A stretch of 64,000 nt of DNA from Flavobacterium anhuiense (GTDB lineage: Bacteria > Bacteroidota > Bacteroidia > Flavobacteriales > Flavobacteriaceae). Below are positions 1 through 10,210 of this stretch, one piece after another (position 1 is the stretch's first letter; the number at the start of each line of letters is the position of its first letter). The notes under the pieces were generated by a model. That model searched no databases. It saw only the letters and a program-made list of their open reading frames with translations, and had not been told where the DNA came from. The position numbers were made by a program, and so were the translations under genes. Where the stretch lies: the NCBI RefSeq assembly GCF_900101855.1, contig NZ_FMVC01000001.1, positions 496,001-560,000 on the forward strand, in the 5' to 3' direction.

Positions 1-1
1 A

Positions 2-1183
2 TTAAACGACGACGGAAGCGAACTTTCTGTACTGAATTTAGGTCCTACACACCCTGCCACACACGGTATTTTCCAAAATATCCTGCTGATGGATGGTGAA
101 AAAATTCTTGAAGCTGAGCCAACGATTGGCTACATCCACAGAGCATTCGAAAAAATTGCCGAAAATCGTCCTTTTTACCAAATTACACCACTTACAGACC
201 GTATGAACTATTGTTCATCTCCTATTAATAATATGGGATGGTGGATGACAGTAGAAAAACTATTAGGTATTGAAGTTCCTAAAAGAGCTCAGTATTTAAG
301 AGTTATCGTTATGGAGCTGGCTCGTATTACAGACCACATTATCTGTAACGGGATTTTGGGTGTAGATACTGGTGCGTATACTGGTTTCTTATACGTTTTT
401 CAATTTAGAGAAAAAATCTACGAAATCTATGAAGAAATTTGTGGAGCTCGTTTGACTACAAATATGGGAAGAATTGGTGGTTTTGAAAGAGACTGGTCTC
501 CAGAAGTTTTCAAAAAACTAGACAAATTCCTAGAAGAATTCCCACCTGTTTGGCAAGAATTCCAAAATTTATTCGAGAGAAATAGAATTTTCCTTGATAG
601 AACTGTAAACGTTGGTGCAATCACTGCTGAAAAAGCAATGGCTTACGGATTTACAGGTCCAAATTTACGTGCTGCTGGAGTCGATTACGACGTACGTGTT
701 GCACAACCTTACTCATCTTACGAAGATTTCGATTTTATTGTTCCTGTTGGAAAATCAGGAGACACTTATGATCGTTTCTGTGTTCGTAACGCTGAAGTTT
801 GGGAAAGTTTAAGCATTATTCGTCAGGCATTAGAAAAAATGCCTCCAGGAAACGAATATCACGCTGAAGTTCCAGATTACTACCTTCCTCCAAAAGAAGA
901 TGTTTACACTTCTATGGAATCTTTAATTTATCACTTTAAGATTGTAATGGGAGAAGTTCCTGTACCAGTTGCAGAAATCTATCACCCTGTAGAAGGAGGA
1001 AATGGAGAAATCGGTTTCTATTTAATAACAGACGGAAGTAGAACTCCATATAGATTACATTTCAGAAGACCTTGCTTTATTTATTATCAAGCATTCCCAG
1101 AAATGATTAAAGGTGCCATGCTTTCTGATGCAATTATCATTCTTTCAAGTTTGAACGTAATTGCAGGAGAATTAGACGCCTAA
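2..1183 (+). CDS. nuoD: NADH-quinone oxidoreductase subunit D (NuoD), 5'-truncated by window edge
   Basis: This is the 49-kDa-type subunit of complex I, which helps form the quinone-reduction chamber in the peripheral arm. The frame is open from base 2, well upstream of the first ATG (base 89), and the upstream codons encode the signature GPTHPATHG, so the gene begins outside the window. Family blocks visible include the [12 protein letters not shown] region and the C-terminal [15 protein letters not shown] segment. About 394 codons are present. It heads the visible part of a nuo operon; nuoE follows after a short gap that holds a repeat. nuoA, nuoB and nuoC are expected just to the left but cannot be seen. 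Confidence 0.96.
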   Translation, partial: LNDDGSELSVLNLGPTHPATHGIFQNILLMDGEKILEAEPTIGYIHRAFEKIAENRPFYQITPLTDRMNYCSSPINNMGWWMTVEKLLGIEVPKRAQYLRVIVMELARITDHIICNGILGVDTGAYTGFLYVFQFREKIYEIYEEICGARLTTNMGRIGGFERDWSPEVFKKLDKFLEEFPPVWQEFQNLFERNRIFLDRTVNVGAITAEKAMAYGFTGPNLRAAGVDYDVRVAQPYSSYEDFDFIVPVGKSGDTYDRFCVRNAEVWESLSIIRQALEKMPPGNEYHAEVPDYYLPPKEDVYTSMESLIYHFKIVMGEVPVPVAEIYHPVEGGNGEIGFYLITDGSRTPYRLHFRRPCFIYYQAFPEMIKGAMLSDAIIILSSLNVIAGELDA

Positions 1184-1218
1184 AAAATTTAGATTTTAGT
1201 TCCGATAGCTATTGGGAA

Positions 1219-1259
1219 GAATTTGAATTAAAAAATTTGTGCCTTTGCGCCTTTGTGGC
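1219..1259. repeat. Half of a 'ttgcgcctttgtggc'-type intergenic repeat
   Basis: The nuoD-nuoE gap carries a GC-richer segment (tgcctttgcgcctttgtggc) preceded by an imperfect palindrome, ccgatagctattggg. Related segments occur at 22378-22434, 45124-45196 and 63963-64000. It supplies a spurious TTG start in frame with nuoE. Confidence 0.6.
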
Positions 1260-1273
1260 AAAATAAGAATAAA

Positions 1274-1804
1274 ATGGAAAGAAAACATTACAAACAAGAA
1301 ATAAACATGACCGAGGCATTGATGAATCGCATCAATGAATTAATCAGTCATTATCCTGAGGGCAAACAAAAATCGGCTTTATTGCCTGTTTTGCACGAAG
1401 TTCAGGATGCACACAACAACTGGCTTAGTATTGAATTGCAAGATAAAGTTGCCGAGATTCTTCAGATAAAACCAATCGAGGTTTATGAAGTGGTTACTTT
1501 TTATACGATGTTCAACCAGAAGCCAATTGGTAAGTACATGTTTGAATTCTGCCAGACTTCTTGTTGCTGCTTACGTGGTGCCGAAGATTTAATGGATTAT
1601 ACTTCTGAAAAATTGGGCATTAAAATGGGTGAAACAACTCCAGACGGAATGTTCACTATTGCCGGTGTAGAATGTTTAGGTGCTTGCGGATACGCTCCAA
1701 TGATGCAATTGGGAGATTTCTACAAAGAAAAACTGACAGAAGAGAAAATCGATCAGATCATTGCTGATTGTAGAGAGGATAAAATAATATTACACGATAA
1801 ATAA
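1274..1804 (+). CDS. nuoE: NADH-quinone oxidoreductase subunit E (NuoE)
   Basis: This is the 24-kDa thioredoxin-fold subunit of the NADH-input module, carrying the N1a [2Fe-2S] cluster. The four Cys ligands are visible as C-x4-C in FCQTSCC and C-x3-C in ECLGACGYAP. The 176-residue length is normal. I start at the ATG at 1274 (MERKHYKQEIN); the same frame opens earlier at a TTG (1253), but that codon lies inside an intergenic repeat. It lies one base upstream of nuoF, so the two are probably translationally coupled; NuoE and NuoF work as a pair. Confidence 0.95.
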   Translation: MERKHYKQEINMTEALMNRINELISHYPEGKQKSALLPVLHEVQDAHNNWLSIELQDKVAEILQIKPIEVYEVVTFYTMFNQKPIGKYMFEFCQTSCCCLRGAEDLMDYTSEKLGIKMGETTPDGMFTIAGVECLGACGYAPMMQLGDFYKEKLTEEKIDQIIADCREDKIILHDK

Positions 1805-1805
1805 G

Positions 1806-3176
1806 ATGTCACAAAAAATATTATTAGATAAAATCAATATTCCTGGAATTAAAACCTACGAAGTGTATCGCCAAAATGGCGGTTATGCTTCTGTAGAAAA
1901 AGCTTTAAAAACACTTACTCCAGATGAAGTTACTGAAGAAGTAAAAAAATCAGGATTACGTGGTCGTGGTGGTGCAGGTTTCCCTGCTGGAATGAAATGG
2001 AGCTTTATTGACAAAAAATCAGGAAGACCTAGACACTTAGTGTGTAATGCCGACGAATCTGAGCCTGGAACATTCAAAGATCGTTATTTGATGGAATTTA
2101 TTCCTCACCTATTGATCGAAGGAATGATTACTTCAAGCTACGCTTTGGGCGCTAACCTATCATATATCTACATCCGTGGAGAATATATGTGGGTTTTCAA
2201 AATCTTAGAAAGAGCAATCGCCGAAGCAAAAGCTGCCGGTTGGTTAGGAAAAAATATATTAGGTTCAGGTTATGACTTAGAACTTCACGTACACTGTGGA
2301 GCTGGAGCATATATCTGTGGAGAAGAAACAGCATTGATCGAATCATTGGAAGGTAAAAGAGGAAATCCTCGTATTAAACCACCTTTCCCAGCCGTTTCTG
2401 GTCTTTGGGCAAATCCAACTGTTGTAAACAACGTTGAAACTATTGCGACTGTGCCTTGGATTGTAAACAATTCTGGAGATGATTATGCTAAAATTGGAAT
2501 TGGACGTTCTACAGGAACTAAATTAATTTCGGCTTCTGGACACATTAAAAATCCTGGTGTTTACGAAATAGAATTAGGTTTAAGCGTAGATGAGTTCATG
2601 AATTCTGACGAATATTTAGGAGGAATGTCTTCTGATCGTCCTTTAAAAGCATTTGTACCCGGAGGTTCATCTGTGCCAATCTTACCTGCTGATTTAATTT
2701 TCAAAACAGCAAACGGAGAAGATCGTTTAATGACTTACGAATCTCTTAGTGATGGTGGTTTTGCTACTGGATCTATGTTAGGTTCTGGAGGATTTATCGT
2801 GTATAATGACACAGCTTGTATCGTTAGAAACACTTGGAACTTTGCCCGTTTCTACCACCACGAATCTTGCGGACAATGTACGCCTTGCCGCGAAGGAACA
2901 GGATGGTTAGAAAAAATCTTATGGAGAATCGAAAACGGTCAAGGCCGTGAAGAAGATATCGAATTATTGTGGAGCATTCAAAGTAAAATTGAAGGAAACA
3001 CAATCTGTCCACTTGGAGACGCAGCTTCTTGGCCAGTAGCAGCTGCAATTCGTCACTTTAGAGATGAGTTCGAATATCATGTTCGTTTCCCAGAAAAAAT
3101 TAAAAATAGAGATCACTTTGTTGCCGAGCCTTTTTCACAAGTTAAGCATTTAGTTGGCGGTAAAGTAATCGTATAA
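1806..3176 (+). CDS. nuoF: NADH-quinone oxidoreductase subunit F (NuoF)
   Basis: This is the 51-kDa NADH-binding subunit, with FMN and the N3 [4Fe-4S] cluster. The glycine-rich nucleotide-binding loop GRGGAGFPAGMKW lies near residues 53-65, the second conserved block (GAGAYICGEETAL) near residue 165, and the cluster motif ESCGQCTPCREG gives C355, C358 and C361, with the fourth Cys in NTICPLGD near residue 401. Length (456 aa) is typical. It follows nuoE at once, and a 92-bp gap separates it from nuoG. Confidence 0.96.
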   Translation: MSQKILLDKINIPGIKTYEVYRQNGGYASVEKALKTLTPDEVTEEVKKSGLRGRGGAGFPAGMKWSFIDKKSGRPRHLVCNADESEPGTFKDRYLMEFIPHLLIEGMITSSYALGANLSYIYIRGEYMWVFKILERAIAEAKAAGWLGKNILGSGYDLELHVHCGAGAYICGEETALIESLEGKRGNPRIKPPFPAVSGLWANPTVVNNVETIATVPWIVNNSGDDYAKIGIGRSTGTKLISASGHIKNPGVYEIELGLSVDEFMNSDEYLGGMSSDRPLKAFVPGGSSVPILPADLIFKTANGEDRLMTYESLSDGGFATGSMLGSGGFIVYNDTACIVRNTWNFARFYHHESCGQCTPCREGTGWLEKILWRIENGQGREEDIELLWSIQSKIEGNTICPLGDAASWPVAAAIRHFRDEFEYHVRFPEKIKNRDHFVAEPFSQVKHLVGGKVIV

Positions 3177-3268
3177 TATAAAAAGCAGAAAGTTATAAAG
3201 TTCATAATGTTAAAAAGGACAGCAATTCTTTTCAATATTCCGACTTTCAACATTCAAATCATAAAGAG

Positions 3269-4300
3269 ATGAAAGTAACCATAGACGGTCAAAGTATAGA
3301 CGTAGAACCAGGAACAACGATCCTGCAGGCTGCACGTATGATTGGTGGAGATTTGGTACCGCCAGCCATGTGCTATTACTCAAAATTAAAAGGCAGCGGA
3401 GGAAAATGTCGTTGTTGTTTAGTTGAAGTTTCTAAAGGAAGTGAAGCTGACCCAAGACCAATGCCAAAATTAATGGCATCTTGTGTAACAGGATGTATGG
3501 ACGGAATGGAAGTAAACAGTAAATCTTCTGCCAGAGTTACCGAAGCGCGTAAATCTGTAACAGAGTTTTTATTGATTAACCACCCATTAGACTGCCCTAT
3601 TTGTGATCAGGCGGGAGAATGTGATTTACAGAATTTAAGTTTTGAGCACGGAAATCCGAAATCACGTTACATTGAAGAAAAGAGAACATTTGAACCAGAA
3701 GATATTGGTCCAAATATCCAACTTCACATGAACCGTTGCATTTTATGCCAAAGATGTGTACAAGTTGCAGATCAATTGACAGACAACAGAGTTCACGGAG
3801 TATTAGATCGTGGTGATCACGCTAATATCTCAACTGGTATTTCTAAAGCTATCGATAATGAGTTCTCTGGAAACATGATTGATGTTTGTCCGGTTGGAGC
3901 TTTAACAGATAAAACTTTCCGTTTTAAATCAAGAGTTTGGTTTAACAAACCTTATAACGCGCACAGAGAATGTACTACTCCAGGGTGTTGTGGTAAAACT
4001 ACGGTTTGGATGTTTGGAGGAGAAATCCAGCGTGTAACGGGTCGTAAAGACGAGTACCATGAAGTTGAAGAATTTATTTGCAACAGCTGTCGTTTTGATC
4101 ACAAAGATGTGAATGACTGGGTAATTGAAGGACCAAGAGAGTTTGAAAAAGACTCTGTAATCAACCAAAACAATTACACTCAAAAATTAGAGAAAGTTCA
4201 AATCGATACAGAAAAGAACATTCTTTTAGGTAGAGATATCGACCGTAAAAAGATTAGTATGGCAGCAATTCCATTAACTGATAAAGACCAAAAACAATAA
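3269..4300 (+). CDS. nuoG: Short NuoG-type Fe-S subunit of complex I (343 aa, no molybdopterin-like domain)
   Basis: The N-terminal ferredoxin domain carries the N1b ligands C35, C47 and C50. The HPLDCPICDQAGECDLQ block gives the His/Cys-liganded N5 site, and MNRCILCQRC with CPVGAL gives N4. A last Cys-containing segment (CTTPGCC ... FICNSC) resembles the small domain that begins the molybdopterin-oxidoreductase-like region of full NuoG, but the protein ends about 70 residues later. Classical NuoG has roughly 700-900 residues. The stop is followed after 3 bp by nuoH, so this is a compact natural form, as I recall for other Flavobacteriia, and not a frameshift. The missing part normally has no electron-transfer role. 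Confidence 0.9.
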   Translation: MKVTIDGQSIDVEPGTTILQAARMIGGDLVPPAMCYYSKLKGSGGKCRCCLVEVSKGSEADPRPMPKLMASCVTGCMDGMEVNSKSSARVTEARKSVTEFLLINHPLDCPICDQAGECDLQNLSFEHGNPKSRYIEEKRTFEPEDIGPNIQLHMNRCILCQRCVQVADQLTDNRVHGVLDRGDHANISTGISKAIDNEFSGNMIDVCPVGALTDKTFRFKSRVWFNKPYNAHRECTTPGCCGKTTVWMFGGEIQRVTGRKDEYHEVEEFICNSCRFDHKDVNDWVIEGPREFEKDSVINQNNYTQKLEKVQIDTEKNILLGRDIDRKKISMAAIPLTDKDQKQ

Positions 4301-4303
4301 GAA

Positions 4304-5356
4304 ATGGAAAGTGCATTTATTATAGAAAAGAGTGTTGTTATTGTTGTCGTTTTTGCGGTAACAATGATTATGGCAATGTATTCTACTTGGGCAGAACGTA
4401 AAGTTGCTGCTTTTTTGCAAGACCGTGTTGGACCAAACCGAGCTGGATGGGGAGGTTTATTACAGCCACTTGCAGATGGTATGAAATTATTCTCAAAAGA
4501 AGAGTTTTTCCCAAATACGCCAAATAAATTTTTATTCGTTGTAGGTCCGGCAATTGCAATGAGTACAGCCTTGATGACAAGTGCTGTAATTCCGTGGGGA
4601 GATCGCTTGCATCTTTTTGGAAGAGACATTATTCTTCAAGCTACCGATGTAAATATTGCTTTATTATACATTTTTGGAGTTCTTTCTGTTGGAGTTTACG
4701 GCATTATGATTGGTGGATGGGCTTCTAACAATAAGTTCTCTTTGATGGGAGCTATCCGCGCAGCTTCTCAAATGGTTTCTTACGAGATTGCAATGGGATT
4801 ATCAATAATTGCTTTATTGATGATGACAGGAACAATGAGCTTAAAAGAAATCTCATTACAGCAACAAGGAATGAACTGGAATGTTTTTTATCAGCCATTA
4901 TCATTCTTAATTTTCTTAATCTGTTCATTTGCAGAAACCAACAGAACTCCTTTCGATTTAGCAGAATGTGAAAACGAATTAATTGGAGGTTACCATACAG
5001 AATATTCATCAATGAAAATGGGATTCTATTTATTTGCTGAATACGCAAGTATGTTTATCTCTTCTACTATTATTTCTGTTTTATTCTTTGGCGGATACAA
5101 CTACCCAGGAATGCAATGGATGGTAGAAAATGTAGGTGTAAATGCAGCTAACTTATTAGGGATCGCGGCATTGTTCGTTAAAATATGTTTCTTCATATTC
5201 TTTTATATGTGGGTGCGTTGGACAATTCCAAGATTTAGATATGACCAATTAATGAACTTAGGCTGGAGAATTTTAATTCCGCTTTCGATTATTAATATCA
5301 TGATTACAGGTGTTGTTATTTTAAGACACGATATTGCAGCAGCTTTAGGATTCTAA
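4304..5356 (+). CDS. nuoH: NADH-quinone oxidoreductase subunit H (NuoH)
   Basis: This is the membrane subunit that joins the peripheral arm to the proton pumps and lines the quinone tunnel. It is a multi-helix protein of 350 aa with the family blocks TWAERKVAAFLQDRVGPNRAG near the N terminus, the cytoplasmic-loop motif ETNRTPFDLAECENELIGG, and the C-terminal FxxYMWVRWTIPRFRYDQLM. It starts 3 bp after nuoG. An 88-bp AT-rich gap separates it from nuoI. Confidence 0.97.
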   Translation: MESAFIIEKSVVIVVVFAVTMIMAMYSTWAERKVAAFLQDRVGPNRAGWGGLLQPLADGMKLFSKEEFFPNTPNKFLFVVGPAIAMSTALMTSAVIPWGDRLHLFGRDIILQATDVNIALLYIFGVLSVGVYGIMIGGWASNNKFSLMGAIRAASQMVSYEIAMGLSIIALLMMTGTMSLKEISLQQQGMNWNVFYQPLSFLIFLICSFAETNRTPFDLAECENELIGGYHTEYSSMKMGFYLFAEYASMFISSTIISVLFFGGYNYPGMQWMVENVGVNAANLLGIAALFVKICFFIFFYMWVRWTIPRFRYDQLMNLGWRILIPLSIINIMITGVVILRHDIAAALGF

Positions 5357-5444
5357 GAACCGTAATAAGCTTCAAATAAAAACAAAAATAGATTTTGAAT
5401 TTGATTGAATATCAAATTGTAAATCATAAACTATAATAGTAAAA

Positions 5445-5990
5445 ATGTCAATAGAAACTATATCATTATCGGGTAGAAAAAAGGTGGTCTCAAATAAGGA
5501 GATGTCTTTTGTTGAGCGATTGTATCTTGTGGCGATTGTAAAAGGTTTAATCATTACTGTCAAACACCTTTTCAGAAAAAAAGTTACCATTCATTACCCA
5601 GAACAGGTTCGTGAAATGAGTCCGGTTTACCGTGGTCAGCACATGTTGAAACGCGATGAGCAAGGTCGCGAAAACTGTACTGCTTGCGGATTATGTGCAT
5701 TATCATGTCCTGCTGAAGCAATCACTATGAAAGCTGCAGAACGTAAACCTGATGAAAAACACTTATATAGAGAAGAGAAATACGCTGAGATCTACGAAAT
5801 CAATATGCTTCGTTGTATTTTCTGTGGTTTATGTGAGGAAGCTTGTCCAAAAGACGCTATTTACTTAACTGAGTCTAAAGTGTTAGTTCCTGCTAGTTAC
5901 AACAGAGAAGATTTCATTTTCGGGAAAGATAAATTAGTAATGCCTTTAGAAATGGCTTTGAAAAATGCTCAACTTAAAAACGCGAACTAA
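5445..5990 (+). CDS. nuoI: NADH-quinone oxidoreductase subunit I (NuoI)
   Basis: This is the TYKY-type 2x[4Fe-4S] ferredoxin subunit (clusters N6a and N6b) that hands electrons towards N2 and quinone. Both CxxCxxCxxxCP motifs are intact: CTACGLCALSCP and CIFCGLCEEACP. Length is 181 aa, with an N-terminal amphipathic stretch that would lie on the membrane. The stop abuts the nuoJ start codon, which indicates tight coupling with the membrane-arm genes. Confidence 0.96.
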   Translation: MSIETISLSGRKKVVSNKEMSFVERLYLVAIVKGLIITVKHLFRKKVTIHYPEQVREMSPVYRGQHMLKRDEQGRENCTACGLCALSCPAEAITMKAAERKPDEKHLYREEKYAEIYEINMLRCIFCGLCEEACPKDAIYLTESKVLVPASYNREDFIFGKDKLVMPLEMALKNAQLKNAN

Positions 5991-6530
5991 ATGATACATA
6001 TTCCTGATTTTGCACACGCAACAACTATTCAAGTTATCTTTTGCTTTTTAGCGTTTATTACCGTTATTACTGCTTTCTTGACTATTTTCAGTAGAAACCC
6101 GATTCACTCGGCTATTTACTTAGTGATTTGTTTCTTTTCTATTGCTGGTCATTATTTACTATTAAATTCTCAGTTCTTAGCTGTTGTTCATATAATAGTC
6201 TACTCCGGAGCTATTATGATTCTGTTCCTGTTTACCATCATGTTGATGAACCTGAACGAACAGCGAGAAGTTCACCGTCCTAGAATTACACGTTTAGGTG
6301 CTATTGTGTCCTTCTGTTTAATATTGATTGTTTTAATTGCAATCTTTATTAACTCAAAACCAATTGTTGGTGAGTACGATTCTACTGGAGAAGATTTCCA
6401 ATCAATTAAAGTTTTAGGTAAAATCTTATTGGACGAATATATGGTTCCATTTGAATTTGCTTCGATCTTGCTTTTGGTTGCTATGATTGGAACAGTTCTA
6501 TTGTCTAAAAAAGAAAAATTAAATAAATAA
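5991..6530 (+). CDS. nuoJ: NADH-quinone oxidoreductase subunit J (NuoJ)
   Basis: This is a membrane-arm subunit with about five hydrophobic helices. The conserved stretch [25 protein letters not shown] and the pi-bulge-helix region [21 protein letters not shown] are both present in this 179-aa protein. Its start directly follows the nuoI stop, and its stop overlaps the nuoK start by one base (taATG). Confidence 0.95.
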   Translation: MIHIPDFAHATTIQVIFCFLAFITVITAFLTIFSRNPIHSAIYLVICFFSIAGHYLLLNSQFLAVVHIIVYSGAIMILFLFTIMLMNLNEQREVHRPRITRLGAIVSFCLILIVLIAIFINSKPIVGEYDSTGEDFQSIKVLGKILLDEYMVPFEFASILLLVAMIGTVLLSKKEKLNK

Positions 6531-6850
6531 TGGGTAATATATTAAATCAAATAGGTATTGAAAACTACATCTTTTTGAGTGTTGTACTTTTCTGTATTGG
6601 TATTTTTGGTGTATTGTACAGACGAAATGCTATTATCGTTTTCATGTCTATCGAAATTATGTTGAATGCGGTAAACCTTTTATTTGTTGCTTTTTCAACT
6701 TATCATCAAGATGCGCAAGGACAAGTTTTTGTGTTCTTCTCGATGGCGGTTGCTGCAGCCGAAGTTGCGGTAGGATTGGCCATTTTAGTTTCTATCTTTA
6801 GAAATATCGGATCAATCAGTATCGATAATTTAAAAAATTTAAAAGGATAA
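6530..6850 (+). CDS. nuoK: NADH-quinone oxidoreductase subunit K (NuoK)
   Basis: This is a small three-helix membrane subunit (106 aa) with two buried glutamates of the proton path: the first in [12 protein letters not shown] and the second in [13 protein letters not shown]. It overlaps nuoJ by one base and lies 6 bp upstream of nuoL. Confidence 0.95.
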   Translation: MGNILNQIGIENYIFLSVVLFCIGIFGVLYRRNAIIVFMSIEIMLNAVNLLFVAFSTYHQDAQGQVFVFFSMAVAAAEVAVGLAILVSIFRNIGSISIDNLKNLKG

Positions 6851-6856
6851 TCAGAA

Positions 6857-8740
6857 ATGGATACCAATTTAGCTTTAATTTTAGTTTTAACTCCTTTACT
6901 AGGTTTTCTAGTAAATGTCTTTTTTGGAAAAAGCTTAGGAAAAACAGTTTCTGGTGCAATCGGAACTATTGCCGTAGCAATTTCTTTTGTAGTTTCTCTT
7001 TTACTTTTTAATCAAATAACTTCAACTGGAAAAGGAATTGAAGTTACTTTATTTGATTGGATACAGATTAGCAACTTAAAAATCAATCTTGGATTTTTAT
7101 TAGATCAATTATCTGTTCTTTGGTTACTTTTCGTAACTGGAATTGGATCTTTGATCCACTTATACTCTATCAGTTACATGCACGATGATGAGAATATGCA
7201 CAAATTCTTTGCCTATTTAAATCTATTCGTATTCTTCATGATTACGCTTGTAATTGGAAGCAACTTATTAGTTCTTTTCATCGGATGGGAAGGTGTTGGA
7301 CTTTGCTCTTACCTATTAATTGGATTTTGGCATAAAAACCAAGATTACAATGATGCTGCAAAAAAAGCTTTCATCATGAACAGAATTGGAGATTTAGGTT
7401 TATTAATCGGAATGTTCATCATCGGATCGATGTTCTCTACATTAGATTATGCAACTTTAAAAACTGCAATTGCAGGAGCGACTAACTTAAATTTACCATT
7501 ACTTTCTTTAGCTGCTTTATGTTTATTTATTGGAGCTTGTGGTAAATCTGCTCAAATCCCGTTATACACTTGGTTACCTGATGCGATGGCTGGTCCAACT
7601 CCAGTTTCTGCATTAATCCACGCGGCAACAATGGTTACCGCTGGTATTTTTATGGTAACAAGATTAAACTTTGTTTTTGACCTTGCAACAGATGTTCAAT
7701 CTGTTATTGCAATTATCGGAGCAATCACTTCATTGGTTGCTGCTACAATTGGATTAGTTCAAAACGATATCAAAAAAGTATTGGCTTACTCTACAGTTTC
7801 TCAATTAGGATTAATGTTTTTAGCATTAGGATTTGGAGCTTATGAAGTAGCTGTTTTCCACGTAATCACTCACGCTTTCTTCAAAGCTTGTTTATTCTTA
7901 GGATCTGGATCTGTAATTCACGGATTACACGGAGAGCAAGATATGCGTAATATGGGAGGTTTGCGTAAAGCAATGCCAATCACATTCTGGACTATGTTAA
8001 TTTCTTCATTAGCAATTTCTGGAGTTCCATTCTTTTCTGGATTCTTCTCTAAAGACGAAATTTTATTGACAGCATTCCACCACAGTATTCCATTATACGT
8101 TGTTGGATCAGTTGCTTCAATCATGACAGCTTTCTATATGTTCCGTTTAATGTTCTTGACTTTCTTTAAAGAATTTAGAGGAACTGAAGAACAAAAACAT
8201 CATTTACACGAAAGTGGTTCATTAATTACTATTCCACTTATCATCTTAGCTATTTTGGCGACTTTTGGAGGATTGATCAGTTTACCTGGAAACAGCTGGT
8301 TAAATGGATACCTTGCTCCTCTTTTCACGAAAGTAGCTGGAGAAGAACACCACTTAGGCCCAACTGAATACACTTTGATGGGTGTTGCAGTTCTAGGTGG
8401 ATTACTTGGAATTTTAATTGCTTACGTAAAATACTTTAAACAAGATAATGTTCCAGAATCTGATGAAAACATTACTGGTTTAAGCAAAGTTTTATATAAC
8501 AAATATTATGTAGACGAAGTTTACGATGCAGTATTTGTTCAGCCAATTAATAGTTTATCTAAATTCTTTAGAGACTATATCGAGACAGGATTATCTGCTC
8601 TTGTTTTTGGATTAGGTAAAATAGCAAACGAAATTGCTTTCCAAGGAAAAAAATTACAAACCGGAAGTATAGGATTATATCTATTTGTTTTTGTTTTAGG
8701 ACTTTGCGCAATTGTTTCCTATATATTTTTAGCTCAATAA
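6857..8740 (+). CDS. nuoL: NADH-quinone oxidoreductase subunit L (NuoL), antiporter-like proton pump
   Basis: This is the distal Mrp-antiporter-like pump (627 aa). Conserved blocks include GWEGVGLCSYLLIGFW, with the functional Glu on helix 5, and the broken-helix region IPLYTWLPDAMAGPTPVSALIHAATMVTAG. The C-terminal extension with a long amphipathic segment and a last hydrophobic helix fits the lateral helix that runs along the membrane arm. It is followed 10 bp later by nuoM, its paralogue. Confidence 0.96.
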   Translation: MDTNLALILVLTPLLGFLVNVFFGKSLGKTVSGAIGTIAVAISFVVSLLLFNQITSTGKGIEVTLFDWIQISNLKINLGFLLDQLSVLWLLFVTGIGSLIHLYSISYMHDDENMHKFFAYLNLFVFFMITLVIGSNLLVLFIGWEGVGLCSYLLIGFWHKNQDYNDAAKKAFIMNRIGDLGLLIGMFIIGSMFSTLDYATLKTAIAGATNLNLPLLSLAALCLFIGACGKSAQIPLYTWLPDAMAGPTPVSALIHAATMVTAGIFMVTRLNFVFDLATDVQSVIAIIGAITSLVAATIGLVQNDIKKVLAYSTVSQLGLMFLALGFGAYEVAVFHVITHAFFKACLFLGSGSVIHGLHGEQDMRNMGGLRKAMPITFWTMLISSLAISGVPFFSGFFSKDEILLTAFHHSIPLYVVGSVASIMTAFYMFRLMFLTFFKEFRGTEEQKHHLHESGSLITIPLIILAILATFGGLISLPGNSWLNGYLAPLFTKVAGEEHHLGPTEYTLMGVAVLGGLLGILIAYVKYFKQDNVPESDENITGLSKVLYNKYYVDEVYDAVFVQPINSLSKFFRDYIETGLSALVFGLGKIANEIAFQGKKLQTGSIGLYLFVFVLGLCAIVSYIFLAQ

Positions 8741-8750
8741 TATTATTACT

Positions 8751-10190
8751 ATGAACGTTTCTACTATATTAATTATACTTTTAATTGGTGCATTTGCCAC
8801 TTATTTTTCTGGTGACAAACTAGCTTCAAAAGTTGCTTTATTATTTAGTTTAGCAGCTTTAGGATGTTCAATTGTATTATTGAATAATTATAATGCTGGC
8901 GAAAATATCAGCGTAATCAACAGCTGGATCAATCAGCCAAAAATTTCTTTCGCTTTAAGTGGTGACGGACTTGGGCTTGCAATGGTTTTATTAACTGTAG
9001 CTTTAACTCCGATTATTATATTTTCTTCTTTCGGAAATGAATATAAAAATGCAAAAGGCTTTTATGGATTAATCTTGTTTATGGCTTTTGCTATGGCAGG
9101 AACTTTCTTAGCAGCTGACGGTCTTTTATACTATATCTTCTGGGAGCTAGCACTTATTCCAATCTACTTTATTGCTTTGATCTGGGGTAATGGCGATGCT
9201 GAAGAACGCAGAAAAGCAGTGGTTAAATTCTTTATTTACACACTTGCTGGTTCATTATTCATGTTAACTGCTTTTATTTACTTATACACAAAAGCTGGTT
9301 CTTTCTTAATTGAAGATTTATACAAAGTAAACTTATCTGCTTGCGAGCAATTCTGGGTTTTCTTGGCTTTCTTCTTAGCTTATGCTATTAAAATTCCAAT
9401 TATTCCTTTCCATACTTGGCAAGCAAATGTGTACCAAAAAGCACCAACAGTTGGAACAATGCTTCTATCTGGTATCATGCTAAAAATGGGATTGTACAGT
9501 GTTCTACGTTGGCAATTGCCACTTGCACCAATCGCGGCTAAAGAATATATGCATATTTTTATTGCTTTAGGAATTGCTGGAGTTATTTACGGCTCTATCG
9601 TAGCTTTAAGACAAAAAGATTTAAAGAAATTATTAGCTTATTCTTCTCTTGCTCACGTTGGATTAATTGCCGCTGGATCTTACACTTTGACTCTTGACGG
9701 TTTTAGAGGATCAGTTATGCAAATGATCGCTCACGGTTTTGTTGTAGTGGGATTGTTCTTTGCTGCAGAAGTAATTTTCAGAAGATACGAAACGAGAGAA
9801 ATTGGCGAAATGGGAGGAATCCGTGCTCAATCTCCAAAATTCACATCGATGTTTTTAATCTTAGTATTAGCTTCTGTTGCATTACCAAGTACATTTAACT
9901 TCGTTGGAGAGTTTACAGTATTATACAGTTTATCTCAAATCAATATCTGGTTTGCTATTCTTGGCGGTACTACTATTATTCTAGGCGCTTACTATATGTT
10001 AAGAATGTTCCAGCATGTAATGTTAGGAGAAACTAATTCTAAAACTTTTGCAGATGTTACGCTAAACGAAGGAATTTCATTTGCTGTAATCATTGCAGTT
10101 TTATTATTCTTTGGTTTCTATCCAAAACCAATCACAGATTTGATTACACCAAGCTTGGAAAACATTTTACAAGTTATCAATAAGAACTAA
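8751..10190 (+). CDS. nuoM: NADH-quinone oxidoreductase subunit M (NuoM), antiporter-like proton pump
   Basis: This is the second antiporter-like proton pump (479 aa). The helix-5 Glu is in FWELALIPIYFI, and the pump-core block is PFHTWQANVYQKAPTVGTMLLSGIMLKMG, followed by DLKKLLAYSSLAHVG. It lies 10 bp after nuoL. A 67-bp gap with a hairpin separates it from nuoN. Confidence 0.96.
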   Translation: MNVSTILIILLIGAFATYFSGDKLASKVALLFSLAALGCSIVLLNNYNAGENISVINSWINQPKISFALSGDGLGLAMVLLTVALTPIIIFSSFGNEYKNAKGFYGLILFMAFAMAGTFLAADGLLYYIFWELALIPIYFIALIWGNGDAEERRKAVVKFFIYTLAGSLFMLTAFIYLYTKAGSFLIEDLYKVNLSACEQFWVFLAFFLAYAIKIPIIPFHTWQANVYQKAPTVGTMLLSGIMLKMGLYSVLRWQLPLAPIAAKEYMHIFIALGIAGVIYGSIVALRQKDLKKLLAYSSLAHVGLIAAGSYTLTLDGFRGSVMQMIAHGFVVVGLFFAAEVIFRRYETREIGEMGGIRAQSPKFTSMFLILVLASVALPSTFNFVGEFTVLYSLSQINIWFAILGGTTIILGAYYMLRMFQHVMLGETNSKTFADVTLNEGISFAVIIAVLLFFGFYPKPITDLITPSLENILQVINKN

Positions 10191-10210
10191 TATTTTAAAC
10201 AAAAAATAAA

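Noticed and set aside
3269..4300. A frameshifted or truncated nuoG pseudogene.
   Set aside because: The frame ends cleanly 3 bp before nuoH and no remnant of the missing domain lies in other frames.
4198..4629. A 143-codon minus-strand frame across the nuoG-nuoH junction.
   Set aside because: It overlaps two well-supported complex I genes on the other strand and has no family features.
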